A stretch of 64,000 nt of DNA, taken from positions 27,172 through 91,171 of the forward strand of contig DASQFN010000073.1 in NCBI GenBank assembly GCA_035633115.1, in the 5' to 3' direction. Below, in pieces: positions 1-7,902 of this stretch. This DNA comes from Gemmatimonadaceae bacterium. GTDB lineage: Bacteria > Gemmatimonadota > Gemmatimonadetes > Gemmatimonadales > Gemmatimonadaceae. The notes beneath the pieces were generated by a model. The model saw only the letters and a list, made by a program, of their open reading frames with translations, had not been told where the DNA came from and did not search any database. Positions within the stretch are counted from its first letter, which is position 1, and every line of letters begins with the position of its first letter. The position numbers were made by a program, and so were the translations under genes.

Positions 1-1296
1 GGAGCATGGGGCTTCGCGGCAACCGCAACCATGACTCCCGCCGGCGCACAACAGGCGGCGCAGCAGGCAGCGCGTCTTTCACGCGCGGCAAAGTCCGTCC
101 AGAAGAAACCCGTCGAACTCGCGCCGACTCCGGCGGTGAAAGGAACGTGGCGCACGCCGGTCACACGTGATCCGGTGGACGTTCCAATCGAGGAGAAGGT
201 CGCACTGCTTCTTGCCGCCAACGCAGCGGCGATGAAGGTGCCGAAGATTCGCTTCGCCACTTCCGGATTGCAGGCGCTTCGTGAAGAGAAGACTCTCGCA
301 ACTACCGACGGAACGCTCATCACACAGACGTACGTGCGCGTCAATCCATCGTTCACTGCAACAGCTGTTGGCGACGGTGACTTCCAGAGCTACACCGAGG
401 AGCTGGCTCCGCGGTCGTCGGGCTGGGAGTACATCCAGTCACTCAACATGCCGGGCAACGGAGAGCGATGGGGATCGCTTGCCGCGGAGAAGCTCACCGC
501 GCGCTCGGTCGAGGTTGGCCGCTACGATCTCATTCTCGACCCGACGAATCTCTGGCTCACGATCCATGAATCCATCGGGCATCCGACGGAGCTCGACCGC
601 GCTGTCGGCCAGGAGGCGAATTACGCGGGCACGAGCTTCGTCGCTCCTCCGGAGAAGATGATCAACAAGCTCAAGTACGGCTCGCCCATCATGAACGTGC
701 AGGCAGATCGTACGCAGGAGGGCTCGCTCTCGCGCACGATGTGGGACGACGAAGGCGTTCCGGCGGACAAGTGGCTGCTGATCGAGAAAGGAATCTTCAA
801 GGACTATCAGACGACGAGAGAGCAGGCTGCGTGGATCGCCGCGCTCACTGGAGTCAAAAGGTCGCATGGATGTTCATTCGCGGACTCGTGGTCCAGCGTT
901 CAGTTCCAGCGGATGCCCAACGTCTCGCTGTTGCCGGGTGACAAGGACATCGGACTCGACGACATCGTCGCCGCAACCGAGCGCGGCATCGTCGTGAAAA
1001 ACCGCGGCTCGTGGTCCATCGATCACCAGCGGTACAACTTCCAGTTCTCGGGCCAGGCGTTCTACGAGGTGAGGAACGGCAAGATCACGGGGATGCTCAA
1101 GGACGTGGCGTATCAGGCGCGCACGCCGGATTTCTGGAACAGCATGGACATGATCGGCGGGCCGAAGAGCTACTGGCTCGGCGGGTCGTTCAACGATGGA
1201 AAGGGTGAGCCGGGCCAGTCGAATTCCGTGTCGCACGGATGCGTGCCCGCGCGCTTCAAGCAGGTGAACATCGTGAACACCGGGAGGACTGCATGA
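1..1296 (+). CDS. tldD: TldD-family metalloprotease, 5' end outside window
   Basis: Member of the TldD/PmbA modulator-of-gyrase family, zinc proteases that in other bacteria work as a TldD-TldE heterodimer to trim unfolded peptides. The reading frame is open to base 1 and the residues before the first in-window ATG (position 31) read GAWGFAAT, a typical conserved TldD segment, so the real start lies upstream and about 431 residues are visible. The family's zinc motif HExxxH is present as HESIGH (564-581), and the C-terminal part carries the usual GCVPARFKQ-like region. The stop overlaps the next gene's start (ATGA), so the two are translationally coupled. The substrate cannot be told from sequence. 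Confidence 0.9.
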   Translation, partial: GAWGFAATATMTPAGAQQAAQQAARLSRAAKSVQKKPVELAPTPAVKGTWRTPVTRDPVDVPIEEKVALLLAANAAAMKVPKIRFATSGLQALREEKTLATTDGTLITQTYVRVNPSFTATAVGDGDFQSYTEELAPRSSGWEYIQSLNMPGNGERWGSLAAEKLTARSVEVGRYDLILDPTNLWLTIHESIGHPTELDRAVGQEANYAGTSFVAPPEKMINKLKYGSPIMNVQADRTQEGSLSRTMWDDEGVPADKWLLIEKGIFKDYQTTREQAAWIAALTGVKRSHGCSFADSWSSVQFQRMPNVSLLPGDKDIGLDDIVAATERGIVVKNRGSWSIDHQRYNFQFSGQAFYEVRNGKITGMLKDVAYQARTPDFWNSMDMIGGPKSYWLGGSFNDGKGEPGQSNSVSHGCVPARFKQVNIVNTGRTA

Positions 1297-2714
1297 GCCC
1301 GCGCAGTCTTTACGGTCGCGCGTCGACTCCGGCCGCGGCTGCCCTGCTTTCACGCGATCAGGCGAAGTCGCTCGCCGACCGGATCCTCGCGATGGGGAAA
1401 GCCCACGAAACGCGCGTCAACATCTCGAGCGACTGGACCGGCAATACGCGGTTCGCCGGCGGAGAGATTACGACGTCTGGAGAGACGAACGATGCGACGG
1501 TAACGGTAACGAGCACGGTCGGAAAGCGGCGCGCCTCGGTCACCACGAATGTCGTTGACGACGCGTCATTGAAGCGAACAGTGGACCTTGCCGAGCGGCT
1601 TGCGAAGCTGGCGCCTGACGACCCTGAAGTGATGCCTGAGCTGGGGCCGCAAACTTATTCTCCGGTAACCGGTTACATCGATCGAACAGCTGACCTCGGA
1701 CCGGAAGCCCGGGCGGCCGCAACAAAGCGTGTGATCGATCATGCAACGTCGGCTGGGACTGCTCTCGGAGGCCTGTTCGTCGCCGGCTATCTCGAAGCCA
1801 ACGCGCTGTCGCGGGCAGTCGCGACAACGAAAGGATTGTTCGCCTATCACCGCTCGACCGACGCGAATCTGTCCGCAACGGTGAGGACACCCGACGGGAC
1901 CGGATCCGGTTGGGCATCAGCTGGCGCGCGCGACTGGCAGAACATCAACGCGGCAGCACTCGGCTCACGCGCTGCGCAGAAAGCTGTCGCATCGCGAAAT
2001 CCAACAGCGATAGAGCCCGGCGCGTATACGGTCGTGCTCGAGCCTCAGGCAGTCGCCGATCTCGTACCGCTGCTGGGCGCCGCATTCAACGCCCGCACCG
2101 CCGACGAGGGACGAAGTCCGTTCTCCAAGCGAGGAGGTGGGACGAAGATCGGTGAGAAAATTGTCGATGAGCGCGTGACGATTTATTCCGATCCGACTGA
2201 CGCGGATCTCCTGGCGCAGCCGTTCGACGCCGAGGGTCTTCCCATCAAGCGCAACGTGTGGATCGAGAACGGCGTGCTGAAGAATCTCTCGTACTCCAGA
2301 TTCTGGGCGCAGAGGCAGGGCAAGCAGCCAACCGGCGGAGGCGGAGGAGGCGGCGGCGGGGGCGGCGGCTTCGGCGGATTTCCCGGCGGGCTCAAGATGG
2401 TCGGCGGAAGCAAGTCCACGGACGATCTGATTGCGGGTACGGATCGCGGAATTCTGGTCACGCACTTTTTCTACATTCGCTCTCTCGATCCACGCACGGT
2501 GCTGCTCACTGGCCTGACTCGCGACGGGACGTTCCTGATCGAGAACGGAAAGATCACCCGCAGTCTCAAGAATTTCAGGTGGAACGAGAGCCCGCTGTTC
2601 ATGCTGAACAAGCTCGATGAGATCGGGCGCGCCGAACCGACCGCGGCTGGTCAGGTAATGCCGAGCATCAAGGCAAGGGATTTCACGTTTACGTCACTCT
2701 CCGACGCGGTGTAA
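1293..2714 (+). CDS. PmbA/TldE-like partner of TldD
   Basis: Second TldD/PmbA-family protein, 473 residues, with the family's C-terminal segments (for example TDRGILVTHFFYIR) but no HExxxH motif. This fits the non-catalytic TldE/PmbA-like half of a heterodimer. The start at 1293 is chosen because a GGAGGA box lies seven bases upstream and the ATG overlaps the tldD stop; an in-frame ATG at 1239 would lie inside tldD. A run of twelve glycines followed by FGGFPGG (about 2335-2390) interrupts the body of the protein. Members of this subgroup often have a Gly-rich loop here, but this one is long. The call to the family is secure; its being the direct partner of the upstream gene is inferred from overlap. 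Confidence 0.88.
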   Translation: MSPRSLYGRASTPAAAALLSRDQAKSLADRILAMGKAHETRVNISSDWTGNTRFAGGEITTSGETNDATVTVTSTVGKRRASVTTNVVDDASLKRTVDLAERLAKLAPDDPEVMPELGPQTYSPVTGYIDRTADLGPEARAAATKRVIDHATSAGTALGGLFVAGYLEANALSRAVATTKGLFAYHRSTDANLSATVRTPDGTGSGWASAGARDWQNINAAALGSRAAQKAVASRNPTAIEPGAYTVVLEPQAVADLVPLLGAAFNARTADEGRSPFSKRGGGTKIGEKIVDERVTIYSDPTDADLLAQPFDAEGLPIKRNVWIENGVLKNLSYSRFWAQRQGKQPTGGGGGGGGGGGGFGGFPGGLKMVGGSKSTDDLIAGTDRGILVTHFFYIRSLDPRTVLLTGLTRDGTFLIENGKITRSLKNFRWNESPLFMLNKLDEIGRAEPTAAGQVMPSIKARDFTFTSLSDAV

Positions 2715-2736
2715 CGGATAACAGAACGAGGACAGA

Positions 2737-3519
2737 ATGGAAAACGACGATCGTCAGATTGGACATGTAGTCACGAGACGCGAGGCAATCATTCTGCTCG
2801 GCGCAGCAGGGGCTTCGCTCATCGCGGGATGCTCGAGCGGGCAGTCATCGGCGGCCACGTCGAACGAGACTCTGGACGCATCGAATCCTCGGACCGCGAA
2901 TGCCACCGCGGGCGGGCCCCCCCAGGGGTGTGTCGTGAGACCGGCACAGACGGAAGGACCGTATTTCGTCGACGAAAAGCTCAATCGCTCCGACATTCGC
3001 TCAGATCCGTCGGACGGATCCGTGAGGCCGGGAACGCCGCTCGAGGTGACGTTCGTCGTGTCGCAGCTCGGCAAGGGTGCCTGCACGCCGGTGGCGGGAG
3101 CGGTTGTCGACGTGTGGCACTGCGACGCGGCGGGGGTCTACTCAGACGTAGAGGACCCGAGCTTCGATACACGCGGCAAGAAGTACCTGCGCGGATATCA
3201 GGTGACCGACGCCGCCGGGCGTGCAAAATTCGCAACGATCTACCCTGGCTGGTATCAAGGCCGCGCGGTGCATATTCATTTCACCGTCCGCACCAACCCC
3301 GGGGCGGCGACAGCGCATCAGTTCACGTCGCAGATTTATTTCGAAGACGCCGTCAACGACAAGGTCTTCTCGCGGCCACCGTATGTCCCAGCACAGGACA
3401 GGATGAAGAATGAGCGCGACGGAATCTTTCGCCGTGGCGGCTCCCAGCTGATTCTGCCGGTGAACGCGGCAGGAAGCGGCTATTCCGGGACGTTCGACAT
3501 TGCGCTCGACGTGGCGTAA
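2737..3519 (+). CDS. Intradiol ring-cleavage dioxygenase-like lipoprotein
   Basis: 260-residue protein of the protocatechuate 3,4-dioxygenase/catechol 1,2-dioxygenase fold. The N-terminus has a twin-arginine-like TRREA followed by a hydrophobic stretch and a lipobox (LIAGC, Cys32), so it is probably exported and lipid-anchored, unlike cytoplasmic catabolic dioxygenases. Predicted iron ligands by alignment of motifs are Tyr135 (AGVYSD), Tyr173 (PGWY), His179 and His181 (VHIHF). A GAGGA box precedes the ATG by five bases. Secreted intradiol-like proteins of this type are common in soil bacteria and fungi; no other aromatic catabolic gene is nearby, so the substrate is unknown. Confidence 0.85.
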   Translation: MENDDRQIGHVVTRREAIILLGAAGASLIAGCSSGQSSAATSNETLDASNPRTANATAGGPPQGCVVRPAQTEGPYFVDEKLNRSDIRSDPSDGSVRPGTPLEVTFVVSQLGKGACTPVAGAVVDVWHCDAAGVYSDVEDPSFDTRGKKYLRGYQVTDAAGRAKFATIYPGWYQGRAVHIHFTVRTNPGAATAHQFTSQIYFEDAVNDKVFSRPPYVPAQDRMKNERDGIFRRGGSQLILPVNAAGSGYSGTFDIALDVA

Positions 3520-3639
3520 GAATCCTTCCGCCTCCGGGCCCGCTTGCTTCGCGAGATTACGAAACAGCGTGGATGAAACTGACGTAGATTCGGGATACGC
3601 GTATCTTCTGACGTTCACGAGACCCGCACCTCTCGAAAG

Positions 3640-4332
3640 GTGATGATCCAGCAACAGGCACCGTCCCACCCCACGATCCCGAATGCACCTCTTCTGGCGC
3701 CCTCGCAAATCACGATCACGGGGCTGCCTTCCGGCCCGTCAGCCATCTATCGCGGATTTCGCGCGCAGCGGGAGGAGCTCGGGGATCAGCTGAGCAATCT
3801 TCAGGAGACGCGCGATGAGCTGGCCCGCGAGCTGTTGCAGGTACCGGCGGGCACACCGGGTCGAACCGGCATCGAGCAGCGGATCACGTCACTCGACGAG
3901 CGGATCGCGGTGATGGACAAGCAGATCGCCGAAGCCGACGCTCAGGTGGCGAAAGCCGCATCGGTGCCCGGCGCGATCGTCGAGCCTCCGCGCATTGTGA
4001 GGGAGGGCCCGCCCGAAGAAGCATTCATCATGGGCATGGTATTCATCTTTGTCGTGATGCTTCCACTCACGATAGCTTACTCCCGCCGCATCTGGCGCCG
4101 TAGCGGAACAGTGATCGCCGCCTTTCCGAAGGAGATCGCCGAGAGACTCGGACGACTCGAGCAGGCCGCCGAGGCGACAGCTCTGGAAGTCGAGCGCATC
4201 GGTGAGGGGCAGCGATTTTTAACGCGCCTCTTCACCGAGGGACCCCAGGCACACGCTCTGAGCGCCGGAGCTTCCGGGCGCGGAAGCATGGTCGAGCACA
4301 AACCAAGTGATGCGGGGCCGGCTGTCCGGTAA
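3640..4332 (+). CDS. Coiled-coil, single-membrane-span protein, family A copy 1
   Basis: I do not recognise a named family. The protein (230 residues from GTG 3640; ATG 3643 is an equally good start behind GAAAGG) has a Pro-rich N-terminus, a charged coiled coil at about 45-110, one hydrophobic span (about 128-147, FIMGMVFIFVVMLPLTIAY) and a second amphipathic helix ending EVERIGEGQRFLTRL. The gene at 47628-48344 has the same layout and a near-identical closing motif (EVERVSEGQRFVTRL), so the two are paralogues. Role unknown; a membrane-anchored structural or scaffold protein is a guess from architecture. Confidence 0.72.
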   Translation: MMIQQQAPSHPTIPNAPLLAPSQITITGLPSGPSAIYRGFRAQREELGDQLSNLQETRDELARELLQVPAGTPGRTGIEQRITSLDERIAVMDKQIAEADAQVAKAASVPGAIVEPPRIVREGPPEEAFIMGMVFIFVVMLPLTIAYSRRIWRRSGTVIAAFPKEIAERLGRLEQAAEATALEVERIGEGQRFLTRLFTEGPQAHALSAGASGRGSMVEHKPSDAGPAVR

Positions 4333-4394
4333 TAGACTGGAGCGCTCCTGAGGCGCGTCAGACCTGCAGTGCCCCTCTCGTCCGAGGGTCGCGA

Positions 4395-4534
4395 ATGAGC
4401 GAAGTCACCACGCGGCTGTTCCGCACTGGCCGATCGCTACCGCATCGGGCGCCGCTGATGGGTTCCTGTATTACGTCATGCCGTTCGTTCGCGGCGAATC
4501 GCTTCGCGACCGTCTCAGCCGCGAGAAACAGCTA
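4395..4534 (+). pseudogene. Remnant of a Ser/Thr protein kinase gene
   Basis: Three short stretches in three successive frames read like the start and middle of a Gemmatimonadota-type Pkn2-like kinase: MSEVTTRL (4395, frame 3), ALADRYRIGR (4423, frame 1) and, after a jump, DGFLYYVMPFVRGESLRD and RLSREKQL (4457-4534, frame 2). In intact kinases the first two are contiguous, and the P-loop, catalytic-Lys and helix-C region (roughly 70 residues) lies between the second and third. That region is missing here and the frame is broken twice. The protein resemblance is from memory of the family, so the call is firm on coding decay and moderate on the exact ancestor. Confidence 0.6.
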
Positions 4535-4539
4535 GGCGT

Positions 4540-4749
4540 AGGTTCTTTCACAACGTCATCACCGCCGAAACGCGGGACCGGCTCGTCTCGATAATTGCCA
4601 CACTCCTGGATCGCGACGGAATCGACGGCATCATCCTCGGCGGCACGGAGCTGTCGCTCATTCTTACCGACCCCAGCTACGCCGGCCTTCCCGTCCTCGA
4701 CACGACGCAGATACACGTGCAGCGGATTGTAGACGAAGCTCTCGCATAG
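4540..4749 (+). pseudogene. C-terminal remnant of an aspartate/glutamate racemase-family gene
   Basis: An open frame without a start codon begins FFHNVITAETRDRL, continues GIILGGTELSLILTD and ends PVLDTTQIHVQRIVDEALA before a TAG. This is the closing third of Asp/Glu racemase-family enzymes; the GGTEL segment occupies the place where many relatives have the second catalytic Cys (GCTE). It is fused head-on to the kinase remnant with only a few bases between, as if one deletion removed the 3' part of a kinase gene and the 5' part of a racemase gene. No promoter or start was found, so it is probably not expressed as a protein. Confidence 0.6.
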
Positions 4750-4779
4750 TATTTTCGCAGCCCTTAACAACCGAAAATC

Positions 4780-5514
4780 ATGGCAACAGCTCGTGAGCTC
4801 GCCGCCGCCGGCATCATCGCCGCGGGCCTTGCAATAGGCGGCCTCTTCATCGGAGGCGGGGTCGCGCGAATGCGAACCGGCGACCGCTACGTCACGGTCA
4901 AGGGAATCTCGGAGCGCGAGGTCCGGGCCGATCTCGCAATCTGGCCGCTCCGGATCGTGGCTGCGGATAACGACCTCGGCCGCGCGCACGCGCAGATTCA
5001 GGAAAGCGTCGGGAAGATCCGAACGTTCCTCGTGGCGCATCAGCTCGATACCGCGCAGGCCGAGCTCCAGGAGTTCTCCGTCTCTGATGCCGCTACGAAT
5101 CAGTACGGGCCGCGCGATGGCGCAGGCTCGCGATACGTGATTCGACAAACCGTCGTAGTCCGGTCGCTCAAGCCTGACCTGGTACTCGCTGCGAGCCAGC
5201 GGGTCGGCGAGCTCGTCAGCGCGGGAGTGGTGTTGTCATCAGGCGGCGAGTACGGCAGCGGCGGGCCCACGTTTGTGTTCACCGGCCTCAACAAGCTCAA
5301 GCCGCAGATGATCGGTGAGGCGACTGCGCGCGCGCGTGAAGCGGCGGAGCAATTCGCGCGCGATTCGCAAAGCGGGATTGGCGGGATCCGACGAGCGACC
5401 CAGGGAGTATTCGAGATCCTTCCGCGAGACCAGGCGCAGGGCATTTCGGAAGCGAGCCAGATCGTCAAGACAGTTCGAGTTGTATCGACGATCGACTACG
5501 CTCTCGACAATTAA
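4780..5514 (+). CDS. SIMPL (DUF541) domain protein, membrane-anchored
   Basis: 244-residue protein with an N-terminal hydrophobic segment (about 7-30, AAAGIIAAGLAIGGLFIGGG) serving as signal anchor, followed by a SIMPL/DUF541 domain: VTVKGISEREVRADLAIWPL near the start, then VVRSLKPDLVLAASQRVGEL and the closing ARAREAAEQFA region. Family members are periplasmic or cell-surface proteins, oligomeric in the few studied cases and linked to stress or signalling, with no agreed enzymatic role. It starts 30 bases after the racemase remnant. Confidence 0.85.
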   Translation: MATARELAAAGIIAAGLAIGGLFIGGGVARMRTGDRYVTVKGISEREVRADLAIWPLRIVAADNDLGRAHAQIQESVGKIRTFLVAHQLDTAQAELQEFSVSDAATNQYGPRDGAGSRYVIRQTVVVRSLKPDLVLAASQRVGELVSAGVVLSSGGEYGSGGPTFVFTGLNKLKPQMIGEATARAREAAEQFARDSQSGIGGIRRATQGVFEILPRDQAQGISEASQIVKTVRVVSTIDYALDN

Positions 5515-5621
5515 GACAGGGACTCTGCGCCGAGAAACACCTTTAGCTTGATCTGGAAAGCTATTGTTAGATAACGATTTAACTGCGCATGCCTAATGCT
5601 TCACGTTGTTGCGCACGCGTC

Positions 5622-5978
5622 TCATTTTTCGCAGGAATGCCGCACGTACACGAATTCGATCCTCCTGTTCTTACCGCCGATATTCCCATCGGTGCGGGCA
5701 TAGAGTGAATCCGTTCCGCGGCGGGCATAGCTGACACTCTGCGGGTAGTCGTGCGCCGGATTCGAGAACGTAACGGAGCTATCGGTCAGGGTCTCTTCAT
5801 TAAACTCCGCGAGCTTCTGCCCCGACGGCTGAGCCACGAACACAAGCTTGCCGCTGCGCTCCAGGATCCGGGTGAACTCGTAGTTCGTGGTGGTGTCACC
5901 GCTCGGACGATGGCGAATCGTTCGGCCAAGGCCCATCATCGCGACGCCAAGTGTCAGGGCTAGCAGCCAGCGAGACAA
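5622..5978 (-). CDS. DUF6265-like protein, N-terminally truncated
   Basis: 118 residues. From residue 14 onward the sequence follows DUF6265-type small beta proteins: MMGLGRTIR, NYEFTRILERSGKLVFVAQP, then TFSNPAHDYPQSVSYAR. The family's N-terminal strand pair, usually beginning with an LAGCW-like segment, is missing from this frame. Just upstream in another frame the minus strand reads DCLAGC followed by a stop, suggesting that the start region was lost by a deletion plus frameshift. The apparent N-terminal hydrophobic stretch (RWLLALTLGVA) may therefore be a by-product rather than a real signal peptide. Could be a decaying gene; family call moderate. Confidence 0.5.
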   Translation of the reverse strand: MSRWLLALTLGVAMMGLGRTIRHRPSGDTTTNYEFTRILERSGKLVFVAQPSGQKLAEFNEETLTDSSVTFSNPAHDYPQSVSYARRGTDSLYARTDGNIGGKNRRIEFVYVRHSCEK

Positions 5979-6052
5979 TCTGATTCTGCACCACGCCTCC
6001 AGTATTCGGCGGATTGATTTCGATCGGTCCTGAGCGCCATCTTCAATCTCGC

Positions 6053-7780
6053 ATGACTTCGTTCATCTGGCATCGTAGCTACGACGAAGGCATCCCCACG
6101 ACGCTCGAGCCGTATCCCGAGCGCACCATGGTGGACTACCTGGCCGAGGCCGCGCGGAAGTGGCCGCGCCGTCCTGCGCTCCTCTTCAAGGGCGCGAAGA
6201 TGAGCTACGCGCACCTCGACGAGCTCAGCCGCAACTTTGCCGGCGGGCTGCTGCAGCTCGGCGTAAAACGCGGCGACCGCGTTGGCATCTGCCTCCCGAA
6301 TTCCCCGCAGTTCCTGATCGCCGAGTTCGCCGCGTGGAAGATCGGCGCGATCGCGTCGCCGTTCAATCCCACCTACAGCGAGCGCGAGATGGAAAGTGCG
6401 CTCAATGCCACAGGTGCGGAGACGCTCATCGTCCTCAACAGAAGCTACGCGCTTCTCAAGTCGATTCAGCCGCGCACGTCGGTGAAACGAATCATTGCGA
6501 CCAATATCAAGGAGTATCTGCCCTTCAAGCTTCGAGTGGCTTACACGCTGATGAAGGAAAAGAAGGAGGGCGACCGAATCACGCTCGAGCCGGGCGACTG
6601 CCGCTTCGCCTCGCTGCTGGCGATGGGTCGGGGGTCGCGACCCTCACTGAAACCGGCTGGCCTGGACGAGCCCGCCGTCATTCTCATGAGCGGCGGCACG
6701 ACTGGTACTCCCAAGGGAGTTGTCGGTACACACCGGGGAATGACGATCGCCGGCCTTCAATTGCAAACCTGGCTGCGCTCGGCGATTGAAGAATGGAAGG
6801 ACACCATCATGCTTCCCCTGCCTCTCTTTCACGTCTATGGAAACACCGGCGTGCAGAGCCTCGCTCTGATCAATCACAATCCGGTCGCCCTTATTCCAAA
6901 CCCGCGCGAGCTGCGCGACGTGCTGAACGAGATCAACGAGGTGAAGCCCGCGTTCATCTGCGCCGTGCCGACTCTTCTCATCGGCCTGATGAGCCACGCC
7001 CTGACGCGGTCCGGAAAAGTCGACTGGAGCTCGATCAAGCTGTGCTTTTCGGGCGCGGCTCCGCTGATGGCTGACACTCAAAAGCGCTTCGAGGATCTGA
7101 CCGGCGGCGTGATTGTCGAGGGCTACTCTCTCACTGAAGCGCAGATGGCCGTGGTAGCAAACCCTGTTCGCGGTGAGAAGAAAATCGGGTCAGTGGGCAT
7201 GCCGCTGCCGGACGTCGAAGTGCGAATCATCGATCCTGAGAACGGCCTCACGCCAATGCCGCAGGGTGAGATTGGCGAGATAGTGATCAAGGCGCCGCAG
7301 CTGATGCAGGGGTACTGGGAGCGTCCGGAAGAGACACAGGAGATGTTGCGCGTGGACGATGACGGTGAGCGTCTCCTTTTCACCGGCGATCTCGGATATC
7401 TCGACAGCGACGGCTATCTCTTCATCGTCGACAGGAAGAAGGATCTCATCAAGGTGAGTGGCTACCAGGTATGGCCGCGCGAGATCGAAGAAGTGATCTC
7501 GGCGCACCCTGCAGTGGCCGAGGTGGGAGTGGCCGGCCTGCCCGACAAGATGAGAGGCGAAAAAGCAAAGGCGTGGATTGTCCTTCACCCTGGCGAGGAG
7601 ATCACGTCCGCCCAGATCAAGGCGTACTGTCGCGAGCGCCTCGTGGCGTACAAGGTTCCGTCGCACTTCGAGTTCGTCCCCGAGCTTCCCAAGTCCGGGG
7701 CCGGCAAAGTCCTTCGCCGAATTCTGCAGCAGCGCGAGACCGAATCAGATCCGGGTGCCGGCAAGGAACGGTCCTCCTAG
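6053..7780 (+). CDS. Acyl-CoA synthetase (AMP-forming), long-chain fatty-acid type
   Basis: 575 residues from ATG 6053 (an in-frame TTG at 6014 would add 13 residues not typical of the family). ANL-superfamily adenylating enzyme: P-loop-like MSGGTTGTPKG (about 212-222), GYSLTEAQ, the hinge and core motifs LFTGDLGYLDSDGY and DRKKDLIKVSGYQVWP, and the catalytic-Lys segment PKSGAGKVLRR at the end. The N-terminal segment resembles FadD-type ligases, so fatty acids are the most likely substrate, activating them for beta-oxidation or lipid synthesis. It precedes the SusC gene by about 120 bases on the same strand; a functional link is not evident. Confidence 0.9.
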   Translation: MTSFIWHRSYDEGIPTTLEPYPERTMVDYLAEAARKWPRRPALLFKGAKMSYAHLDELSRNFAGGLLQLGVKRGDRVGICLPNSPQFLIAEFAAWKIGAIASPFNPTYSEREMESALNATGAETLIVLNRSYALLKSIQPRTSVKRIIATNIKEYLPFKLRVAYTLMKEKKEGDRITLEPGDCRFASLLAMGRGSRPSLKPAGLDEPAVILMSGGTTGTPKGVVGTHRGMTIAGLQLQTWLRSAIEEWKDTIMLPLPLFHVYGNTGVQSLALINHNPVALIPNPRELRDVLNEINEVKPAFICAVPTLLIGLMSHALTRSGKVDWSSIKLCFSGAAPLMADTQKRFEDLTGGVIVEGYSLTEAQMAVVANPVRGEKKIGSVGMPLPDVEVRIIDPENGLTPMPQGEIGEIVIKAPQLMQGYWERPEETQEMLRVDDDGERLLFTGDLGYLDSDGYLFIVDRKKDLIKVSGYQVWPREIEEVISAHPAVAEVGVAGLPDKMRGEKAKAWIVLHPGEEITSAQIKAYCRERLVAYKVPSHFEFVPELPKSGAGKVLRRILQQRETESDPGAGKERSS

Positions 7781-7902
7781 TAACCAGCGGAAGCGACGAA
7801 TTTCCGGTTGTGGCGCGGCCCGTTCCCCGCGACTACCTTGTCTTCCCTCTCAATATCTGCCGCAGTAGCGGCGTGTCCGTTCACTCTCCTTCGAGATCCC
7901 GT

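Noticed and set aside
2183..2461. Minus-strand ORF with a polyproline run
   Set aside because: It is the complement of the polyglycine tract in the PmbA-like gene; no ribosome site and no coding signal beyond the tract.
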